A stretch of DNA of 9,675 nucleotides, taken from Lewinella sp039816955. GTDB taxonomy: Bacteria; Bacteroidota; Bacteroidia; Chitinophagales; Saprospiraceae. Each line of letters starts with the position of its first letter. Position 1 is the stretch's first letter. The DNA lies in the NCBI GenBank assembly GCA_039816955.1, contig JBCBWU010000245.1, positions 1-9,675 of the forward strand, in the 5' to 3' direction. The notes beneath the pieces are model-generated. The model was not told the origin of the DNA and searched no databases. It saw only the letters and a program-made list of their open reading frames with translations. The translations under genes were made by a program, and so were the position numbers. Shown in pieces: positions 1 to 5,722 of the stretch.

Positions 1-114
1 TACAACACGATCAATCTACAGAAGAGCCAGATTCAAGGTGCAAGTGGTGTACTGAGCTACACCATCAGTACTGATGATTATACGGCTACGAAGAAGATGG
101 TGGTTTTGAAATAA
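1..114 (+). CDS. C-terminal end of a probable T9SS-exported protein (5' partial)
   Basis: The window opens inside a gene: frame 1 is open from base 1 to the TAA at 112-114 and gives 37 residues. The tail has the look of a type IX secretion sorting domain (type A): a short beta-strand stretch (NTINLQ), a central GVLSYTIST segment matching the family pattern 'GvYfyrl.t', then TATKKMVVLK, matching the family ending 'kkmvvlk'. In this family the tail directs a protein already in the periplasm through the outer membrane and is then removed, the product being released or anchored to the cell surface. The catalytic or adhesive part lies outside the window, so its function cannot be told. A palindrome follows 13 bases after the stop. 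The match is by eye on a short, variable domain, so the sorting-domain call is likely but not certain. Confidence 0.75.
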   Translation, partial: YNTINLQKSQIQGASGVLSYTISTDDYTATKKMVVLK

Positions 115-127
115 TCACCGTGTGATA

Positions 128-162
128 GAGTTCTCGGAGAATTTGAAATTCTCCGAGAACTC
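128..162. repeat. Perfect 15-bp inverted repeat (hairpin) after the T9SS-tailed gene
   Basis: Arms at 128-142 and 148-162 are perfectly complementary over 15 bases, with a 5-base spacer (TTGAA) whose ends can pair as well. It begins 13 bases after the TAA of the preceding gene, where a transcription terminator would be expected. However, the right arm is followed by a run of C (CCCCCC) rather than T on the + strand, and no T-run follows on the - strand. It is therefore not a standard intrinsic terminator. It may act by another route, protect the mRNA 3' end, or belong to a dispersed palindrome family. It shares the 10-base core TTCTCCGAGA with the hairpin at 2494-2526. Confidence 0.75.
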
Positions 163-245
163 CCCCCTGGTTGTCCACTTTCTTTACTTTCTGCAACTAT
201 CGAGCACAGGGCATTGTCCTTAGATAAACAGAATCACTCATCCAT

Positions 246-1076
246 TTGCATAGTACTGTTTATCATATCAAGAGTGAAGCGCTTAAACCTTACGTCCAGT
301 ATATACTCTTCAATCGGGTGCTGCCAAATGCACCATCAGCGCGCGTCATTTCTTACCCTAATACCAATTATTGTTTAGGCGTACAGCATGGGAGTTGCAT
401 GCGAGTGGATGCTAACGGACTCCGTGCTCACGCTCAGCCAGGAGTTCATGCCTACGTTTCTGGTTTGTACATTAAGCCTCACGTTTTCTGCGAGCACGAA
501 TCCCTTGACGAGATCTGTATTGATTTTACGATGGCTGGTTATCAGCGATTCTTTCAAAAGGTAGCAGGTTGCTATCAATTTGGAGCGGATATTCTTCCAA
601 CGCACTTTGGTCCGCAGGCGGTACCATTCTTTGAGTACGTTTTTCAATTGCCAGACTTAGAGGTGCGCGGGCAGGGAGTTGAGCAGTTTCTGCTGTTTCG
701 TCTTCGACAGTTACAGCAGCATGTACAAGATTATCAATATTTACTGGATTGCGATCTTGGAGAGTTCTCAGCGGGTGCTTTGGCTGCTCAGTTAGGCTTG
801 TCAGAGCGGAGTATGCAACGACTCTTTCGCAAACATTTTGCGGTTACGCCCAAGCAATACTTACGTATTCAACGCTTCCGGGCAGTATTATCTACTATTC
901 GATCGGCACCTACGGCGGTATGTTGGGAGCAACTGGCGTATCGCTTTGGCTACTTTGACTACAGTCACTTTCGGCGGGATATTTTACAGCTTACGGGGCT
1001 CACCCCCAGCGCGTTTTTTGGTTCGCTTAGCTTAATTGATAATACGGTGACTGTCGGCACGGATGACCTTAACTAG
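246..1076 (+). CDS. AraC-family transcriptional regulator
   Basis: A 276-residue DNA-binding regulator with the usual AraC layout. Residues 1 to about 160 form a variable sensing domain with no cupin pattern I can assign with confidence; the opening (ALKPYVQYILFNRV) resembles the N-terminal domain common in Bacteroidota AraC proteins (DUF6597-like). Residues about 172-258 carry the paired helix-turn-helix unit: the first HTH around FSAGALAAQLGLSERSMQRLF, the second around WEQLAYRFGYFDYSHFRRD, followed by the family signature LTGLTPSAFF. The ligand and targets cannot be read from sequence. The start is TTG at 246: an in-frame TAA lies at 225-227, no ATG lies between, and the next in-frame ATG would remove about 50 residues of an apparently complete N-terminal domain. 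No Shine-Dalgarno is visible. The gene stands alone, ending in a terminator that uses its last codons, so it is probably monocistronic. Confidence 0.9.
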   Translation: MHSTVYHIKSEALKPYVQYILFNRVLPNAPSARVISYPNTNYCLGVQHGSCMRVDANGLRAHAQPGVHAYVSGLYIKPHVFCEHESLDEICIDFTMAGYQRFFQKVAGCYQFGADILPTHFGPQAVPFFEYVFQLPDLEVRGQGVEQFLLFRLRQLQQHVQDYQYLLDCDLGEFSAGALAAQLGLSERSMQRLFRKHFAVTPKQYLRIQRFRAVLSTIRSAPTAVCWEQLAYRFGYFDYSHFRRDILQLTGLTPSAFFGSLSLIDNTVTVGTDDLN

Positions 1077-1091
1077 CCGTGTCGGTTTTTT
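1054..1091 (+). terminator. Intrinsic terminator of the AraC-type gene
   Basis: The left arm 1054-1062 (TCGGCACGG) pairs with the right arm 1077-1085 (CCGTGTCGG) over 9 bases, including two G-U pairs, across a 14-base loop. Six T follow at 1086-1091. The left arm lies within the coding sequence and the stop codon TAG (1074-1076) falls in the loop, so the hairpin can form only after ribosomes have left the gene's end. Confidence 0.7.
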
Positions 1092-1092
1092 A

Positions 1093-1124
1093 CTTGGTGG
1101 TGCTTAAGCAATTTCCTAAAATTG
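1093..1124 (+). promoter_or_regulatory. Candidate Bacteroidota-type promoter for the S41 peptidase
   Basis: CTTG at 1093-1096 (near the -33 consensus TTTG) is followed after 20 bases by TAAAATTG at 1117-1124, which matches the -7 consensus TAnnTTTG at all but one position. It sits directly downstream of the AraC terminator and would give a leader of roughly 10 bases before the ATG at 1141. The position is good and the match imperfect. Confidence 0.4.
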
Positions 1125-1140
1125 TGAAAGCCACTAATGA

Positions 1141-2430
1141 ATGAGAAAAATCACCCTTGCGCTGCTATGCGTATGTTTCGCTTTTCAATGTGCTATAAGT
1201 CAGGAAGAAAGCCGATTGTCAACCCAGGATAAGCTCTACGGCTTAGCTCAGTTTTGGCACGGCGCAAAAATCAACTTTGCCTTTTTTGATCAGGTTCCCG
1301 ATCTAAATTGGGATAGCCTCTACTACGACCATATTTCTAAAGTACAGGAAACAAAGACGGACTACGAATACATCCGAATGATGCAACGGCTCTGTCATGG
1401 ATTACACGATGGCCATACCCGTGTATACATGCCAAACTACCTGCGGCAAAAACGAAATAAACCGGCCGTTTACACGGATATTGTGGGGGAGCAGGTCTTC
1501 ATCACCAGGGTGATCAATGATACCATTTGGGAAATGGGTATTCGCCCCAATATGGAGATTCTGGAGATTGACGGCCAAGATGTTCACAAATATGCCGCAG
1601 AGCGGGTGACACCCTACACTTTTTCCAGTACTAGACAAGATGAACTCGTCCAGACCTACATATATCAGCTATTGGAAGGCTGGGTAGATGAACCCGTCAA
1701 GCTAAAACTAAAATCTGCCGACGGAACAATCATGGAAAAAGAATTGCCCCGTGACCTTATCAGAAATCACCCTCCTGATAATGGAATCATGTCGTTCCAA
1801 ATGTTGGAAAGCAATCTTGGTTTGTTGACTATTTCACGATTCTGGGGCGACGACTTTCAGCAGGTTTTTGATAGTATCTATCCCATGCTGAACCAGACTA
1901 ATGGCCTTATTGTAGACCTACGAGAGAATCTTGGCGGTAATTCCGGAAACTCAGTCTACGTCATGCAGCACTTGTCTCATAAGCCTTTTTACACTTCTAA
2001 TTGGTCGACGCCCGTGTACAATGCTGCTTACGATTCCTGGAACCTGGATCAGGAATGGTACGGAGAAGATGGGGAGCTTGTGGAACCAGACGAAGAGATT
2101 GCTACTTATCAAAAACCAATTATTCTATTAATTGGCCGCCAGACTTACTCCGCAGCAGAAGACTTCTGTTCGTACTATCAACAGGCTGATATTGGTCCGA
2201 TGATGGGTTCGCTTACGGCAGGAAGTACTGGAAATCCTACCGGGGTTAATTTGGTCAAGAACATCTGGGCGCAAATCTGCACCAAGCGGGATGTCTTCTA
2301 CGACGGTACTGAATTTGTAGGCTATGGCGTAAAGCCAGATATTCCCGTTGATCAAGCCGTGGATGATTTTTTGCAAGACGAGGATACGGTACTGGAGGCA
2401 GCTGTTGAATACCTGGAAGGGAAAATGTAA
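1141..2430 (+). CDS. Secreted S41-family serine peptidase (tail-specific protease / tricorn-core type)
   Basis: A 429-residue exported protease. Residues 1-20 form a signal peptide (MRK, hydrophobic core, probable cleavage after AIS before QEES). About 25-105 is an N-terminal helical part ending in GLHDGHTRVYMP; about 110-195 looks like a PDZ-type domain (GIRPNMEILEIDGQDV); about 220-400 is the S41 core, with LGLLTISRF, the IVDLRENLGGNSG strand-turn and RQTYSAAEDF. By analogy with CPAF/tricorn-type S41 enzymes the likely catalytic residues are His92 (DGHT), Ser337 (YSAAE) and Glu391 (GTEFVGYGVKPD), rather than the Ser/Lys pair of Prc/CtpA. No Lys lies in the 25-30 residues after Ser337. Such proteins probably act in the periplasm or outside the cell; the substrate is unknown. 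ATG 1141 directly precedes the signal peptide. The gene lies between two terminator-like hairpins and appears to be transcribed alone. Family call firm, triad inferred. Confidence 0.92.
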   Translation: MRKITLALLCVCFAFQCAISQEESRLSTQDKLYGLAQFWHGAKINFAFFDQVPDLNWDSLYYDHISKVQETKTDYEYIRMMQRLCHGLHDGHTRVYMPNYLRQKRNKPAVYTDIVGEQVFITRVINDTIWEMGIRPNMEILEIDGQDVHKYAAERVTPYTFSSTRQDELVQTYIYQLLEGWVDEPVKLKLKSADGTIMEKELPRDLIRNHPPDNGIMSFQMLESNLGLLTISRFWGDDFQQVFDSIYPMLNQTNGLIVDLRENLGGNSGNSVYVMQHLSHKPFYTSNWSTPVYNAAYDSWNLDQEWYGEDGELVEPDEEIATYQKPIILLIGRQTYSAAEDFCSYYQQADIGPMMGSLTAGSTGNPTGVNLVKNIWAQICTKRDVFYDGTEFVGYGVKPDIPVDQAVDDFLQDEDTVLEAAVEYLEGKM

Positions 2431-2493
2431 AGACGCGCAGGTGTTCTTTCCCGAAGACTAAAGAAATCATCCTACTTTAATACGTTTAATCAT

Positions 2494-2534
2494 AGATCTC
2501 AGAGAACTCTAAGTTCTCCGAGATCTGTTTTTTT
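2494..2534 (+). terminator. Hairpin with T-run between the convergent peptidase and fadD genes
   Basis: Arms at 2494-2508 and 2512-2526 pair over 15 positions with one A-C mismatch and a 3-base loop (CTA). Seven T follow at 2528-2534, which suits termination of the + strand peptidase gene (stop at 2430). On the - strand the mismatch becomes a G-U pair, so the stem is in fact better for fadD transcripts, although no T-run follows there. It may serve both convergent genes. It shares the core TTCTCCGAGA (2514-2523) with the palindrome at 128-162. Confidence 0.75.
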
Positions 2535-2544
2535 GCTGGTGAGG

Positions 2545-4212
2545 CTATTTCTCTTCGCGTAGCGCCCGCCGCAAAATCTTACCCACATTGGTCTTGGGCA
2601 ATTCATCCCTGAATTCCACGGCTTTGGGTACTTTATAGCCCGTTAGGTTTTCCCGGCAGAAGGCTATCAATTCTTTCTCCTTTAGGCCCTTATCCTTTTT
2701 AACTACGAAGATCTTCACTACTTCGCCTGACTTATCATTTGGGATACCGACAGCGGCTACTTCCAATACTTTTTCGTGACTGGCTACTACATCTTCCACT
2801 TCGTTAGGATATACGTTGAAGCCTGATACCAGGATCATATCCTTCTTGCGGTCTACGATTTTCACAAAACCTTCATCGTCCATGACGCCCATGTCGCCGG
2901 TACATAACCAACCATCGCGGATTGTTTTGGCCGTTTCGTCCGGACGAGCATAGTAACCCTTCATCACTTGTGGGCCTTGTACCTGAATCTCCCCTACTTC
3001 GCCATTAGCACAGACCACCTCCCGCTCTTCATCCCAAATACGCACATTGGTAGAAGGAATAGGTAAGCCAATGGTGCCAATGCGGCCCGTACCATCCAAT
3101 GGATTAGTCGTTACCACCGGGCTTGCTTCGGTCATGCCGTACCCTTCAGAAAGAGTGCAGCCTGTTACCTGCTGCCAGCGTTCTGCTACACTTTTTTGAA
3201 TGGCCATGGCACCACCAACGGTAATTTTAAGGCTGGTAAAGTCTACCGTACTAAAATCTTTGTGGTTGAGCAGGGCATTGAAAAGTGTATTTACTCCGGT
3301 TATCAAAGTAATTGGATAGCTTTTCATTGCTCCGATCACCGAACCCAAATCACGCGCATTAGTGACGAGGACATTAAGTGATCCGATGCTTGATAATGCC
3401 ATACAGTTTACGGTGAAAGCAAAAATGTGATACAGCGGTAGTGGGCAGAGGGCTATTTCCTCGCGTTCTTTCAGCTGTGGCATCATCCAGGCACGGATTT
3501 GCATCATGTTGGCCACCAGGTTGCGGTTGGTCAGCATAGCTCCTTTTGATACACCCGTAGTTCCGCCGGTATACTGGAGCGCTACTACATCCTCGGGGCG
3601 CGACTCAAATTCCGGTAGGTCAAACTTCTTACCCTGGTTCAGCGCCTCGGTGAAGTTTACCGTGTTGGGAATATCGTATTTGGGCACCATTCCTTTGAGT
3701 GTCCGAACCACAAAGTTGACCACCAATTTTTTGGGGAAACCCAACATCTCACCAATGCTTGTAGTGATCACTGTTTTGATCTCCGTTTCCTTAATGATCT
3801 CCGCCAGGTTGGCCGCAAAGTTCTCCGCGATGATTACCGCCTTGGCACCCGAGTCATTAAACTGGTGCTTCATTTCACGTGGTGTATACAGCGGGTTGGT
3901 GTTAACCACTGTAAGTCCTGCACGGAAGGCACCGTATAAGGCAATCGGATACTGCAATAAGTTGGGCATCATCAGAGCAATCTTGTCACCTGGCTGCAAC
4001 CCACGAGAATGTAGGTAAGCACCAAACTGCTTCGACATCTGATCAATTTGCCGGTAGGTCAGTTCCTTATCCATGCAAGAGAATGCCTTCTCATCGGCGT
4101 ATTTTTCGAAGATATCTTCGATGATGGAAACTACATTCGGGAAGCCATCAGGATCGATATTGGCAGGAATACCCTTAGGGTAGTGTTGTAACCAGGGAAG
4201 TTGCTCGCTCAT
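2545..4212 (-). CDS. fadD: Long-chain fatty acid--CoA ligase (acyl-CoA synthetase, FadD type)
   Basis: A 555-residue AMP-forming ligase that activates free fatty acids with ATP and CoA to acyl-CoA for beta-oxidation or lipid synthesis, normally at the inner membrane. Length and pattern follow E. coli FadD (561 residues), including ALMMPNLLQYPIAL (79-92) and VNTNPLYTPREMKHQFNDSGA (103-123). Visible motifs: the ATP-binding loop YTGGTTGVSKG (214-224), the adenylate motif GYGMTE (357-362), the FACS region from DGWLCTGD (433-440) through RKKDMILVSGFNVYPNE (455-471), and the C-terminal catalytic lysine K545 in KTNVGKILRR. No key residue is missing. The start is ATG at 4212, which begins an N-terminus resembling FadD (YPKGIPANIDPD). 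It is transcribed divergently from the helicase and convergently with the peptidase, so it is probably a single-gene unit. Chain-length preference cannot be read from the sequence. Confidence 0.95.
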   Translation of the reverse strand: MSEQLPWLQHYPKGIPANIDPDGFPNVVSIIEDIFEKYADEKAFSCMDKELTYRQIDQMSKQFGAYLHSRGLQPGDKIALMMPNLLQYPIALYGAFRAGLTVVNTNPLYTPREMKHQFNDSGAKAVIIAENFAANLAEIIKETEIKTVITTSIGEMLGFPKKLVVNFVVRTLKGMVPKYDIPNTVNFTEALNQGKKFDLPEFESRPEDVVALQYTGGTTGVSKGAMLTNRNLVANMMQIRAWMMPQLKEREEIALCPLPLYHIFAFTVNCMALSSIGSLNVLVTNARDLGSVIGAMKSYPITLITGVNTLFNALLNHKDFSTVDFTSLKITVGGAMAIQKSVAERWQQVTGCTLSEGYGMTEASPVVTTNPLDGTGRIGTIGLPIPSTNVRIWDEEREVVCANGEVGEIQVQGPQVMKGYYARPDETAKTIRDGWLCTGDMGVMDDEGFVKIVDRKKDMILVSGFNVYPNEVEDVVASHEKVLEVAAVGIPNDKSGEVVKIFVVKKDKGLKEKELIAFCRENLTGYKVPKAVEFRDELPKTNVGKILRRALREEK

Positions 4213-4234
4213 TGCATACTTGCTTTGTGATCGT

Positions 4235-4242
4235 CGAATTTA
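4235..4242 (-). promoter_or_regulatory. fadD: Candidate -7 box for fadD
   Basis: On the - strand the octamer reads TAAATTCG, matching TAnnTTTG at all but one position, 22 bases before the fadD ATG. This is the same short-leader arrangement as at the helicase promoter. The -33 region is poor (TTAC about 19 bases upstream), so the call is tentative. Confidence 0.3.
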
Positions 4243-4411
4243 GAAAAAAATGAGGCTATCCGGTAAAGCACTGGACTATTTTCTAGTGAACGGTAGGGCA
4301 GAAGGAAAGCTTGGGGAGTTTATTTGCGTAACGCATCCCCTGTGTATTCGACTCAAAAAGGCTATCCTGACCCGAATACCGCATCTACACTGGTGCTCTT
4401 TATATTCTGCG

Positions 4412-4419
4412 TATCTTTG
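4412..4419 (+). promoter_or_regulatory. Bacteroidota -7 box of the helicase-ABC-F operon
   Basis: TATCTTTG is an exact match to the Bacteroidota -7 consensus TAnnTTTG. It ends 24 bases before the TTG at 4444, giving a predicted leader of about 17-20 bases. The expected -33 position has only a partial match (TGG near 4391-4393). The box lies inside the upstream open frame that begins at 4324, which argues that this frame is not translated as part of the helicase. Confidence 0.6.
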
Positions 4420-4443
4420 CGCGGTATTAGAAACTACAACACC

Positions 4444-5700
4444 TTGAAATTTACAGAATTCGGCTTCACGGATACGTTACTAGAGGGACTTAGTGCGATG
4501 GGTTTCGAAGAAGCCACCCCAATACAAGAACTAGCCATACCGGCAATAATGGATGGCAAAGACGTACTCGGTTGTGCGCAAACGGGTACGGGTAAAACAG
4601 CCGCCTTTCTCTTGCCAATCCTGGATCGCTATACAGCAGATCCACACGGAGGAACAGATACGCTTATCATTGGTCCCACTCGTGAGTTAATCCAACAGGT
4701 AGATCGCCAGTTGGAAGGCTTTTCCTATTTTACACCAGTGAGCTCCATTCCCATCTACGGTGGTCGGGATGGCCAATCGATGGAACAAGAACGCAAAGCC
4801 TTGAAAACGGGTGCACCAGTTGTGGTAGCTACGCCAGGGCGTCTAATCGCCCACTTGGATCTCGGGTACGTAGATTTCAGTACGGTGCGACACTTCATCT
4901 TGGATGAGGCGGACCGCATGCTTGACATGGGGTTTGTGCACGATATCTTGAAGATTGCCTCCCATCTGCCCAAAGAGCGGCAGACCTTGCTCTTTTCTGC
5001 TACCATGCCCCCTAAAATTCGCAAGTTTGCGCGTGAGCTTTTCCGCGAAGCACCGGTGGAGGTGAATGTAGCTGTATCTAAGCCAGCAGAAAATATCCTA
5101 CAAGCCGCATACGAGCTGGAGGATGAAGGGAAGGTGAAGTTAGTAACTAATTTACTTTCGGGCAAGAAACGCCTGCAGCGTACGATCATTTTTGCAAGTA
5201 CGAAGAAGAAGGTACGCGAAGTAGCCAATGCTTTGCAAAAAGGCGGGATGAACGCCGAAGCCATCTCTTCTGATTTGGACCAAAGTGCGCGCGAAGAGGC
5301 CTTGCAAAACTTCCGCAGCGGGAGCACACCGATTGTGGTGGCTACCGACGTTCTGTCACGAGGTATTGATATCAAAGGAATTGATGTGGTCATCAATTAT
5401 GATGTGCCACCAGATCCTGAGGATTATGTGCACCGTATTGGGCGAACGGCAAGAGCGGATGCTTCTGGAGTAGCCCTCACCTTTATTAGCCGCGGTGATC
5501 GTCACCGTTTTCGGCGTATTGAAGATCTGATGGATATGAAAGTGCGTCGCCTACCATTGCCAGAAGGTGTGCCAGTAGGGACACCTCCTCCACGTGGAGG
5601 CAGAGGTGGAGGCGGCTATCGCCGTTCTGGCGGTGGCAACCGTGGTGGTCGTAATAGCAGAGGCCGGAGCGGTCGATCAGGAGGAAGAAAGAAGTCATAG
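4444..5700 (+). CDS. rhlE: DEAD-box ATP-dependent RNA helicase (RhlE-like, RGG-rich tail)
   Basis: With a TTG start at 4444 the product has 418 residues. It unwinds RNA duplexes with ATP and typically serves ribosome assembly, RNA decay or cold adaptation. Motifs in order: Q motif (F5, PIQ 26-28), Walker A AQTGTGKT (45-52), PTREL (78-82), TPGR (130-133), DEAD (154-157), SAT (185-187), ATDVLSRGID (300-309) and HRIGRTARA (330-338). After about 380 comes a basic, Gly/Arg-rich tail with repeated RGG, typical of RNA-binding extensions. The frame is open upstream to a TTG at 4324, but those 40 residues look non-coding and contain the promoter, while MKFTEFGFTDTLLEGLSAMGF is the expected family N-terminus. 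The ABC-F gene starts 22 bases after the stop, with no terminator between, suggesting an operon. RhlE is the nearest named subgroup by its short core and tail; the exact orthology is unproven. Confidence 0.93.
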   Translation: MKFTEFGFTDTLLEGLSAMGFEEATPIQELAIPAIMDGKDVLGCAQTGTGKTAAFLLPILDRYTADPHGGTDTLIIGPTRELIQQVDRQLEGFSYFTPVSSIPIYGGRDGQSMEQERKALKTGAPVVVATPGRLIAHLDLGYVDFSTVRHFILDEADRMLDMGFVHDILKIASHLPKERQTLLFSATMPPKIRKFARELFREAPVEVNVAVSKPAENILQAAYELEDEGKVKLVTNLLSGKKRLQRTIIFASTKKKVREVANALQKGGMNAEAISSDLDQSAREEALQNFRSGSTPIVVATDVLSRGIDIKGIDVVINYDVPPDPEDYVHRIGRTARADASGVALTFISRGDRHRFRRIEDLMDMKVRRLPLPEGVPVGTPPPRGGRGGGGYRRSGGGNRGGRNSRGRSGRSGGRKKS

Positions 5701-5722
5701 CAGCTGTCGAACACTTAGTGGA

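Noticed and set aside
3506..4018. 170-codon + strand open frame
   Set aside because: Lies wholly antisense to fadD, whose FadD motifs are intact; the product is rich in Ser/Thr/Leu with no domain pattern, as expected for a shadow frame.
4325..4335. TGCGTAACGCA palindrome upstream of the helicase promoter
   Set aside because: Only 5-base arms, about 80 bases upstream of the -7 box; too short to claim as an operator without conservation data.
4755..5396. 213-codon - strand open frame
   Set aside because: Antisense to the helicase motif region; low-complexity Ser/Arg product, typical of a codon-bias shadow.
5594..5722. N-terminal extension of the ABC-F frame
   Set aside because: Its 43 residues are an alternative reading of the helicase's GGN/CGN-rich tail; the family N-terminus begins at the ATG at 5723.
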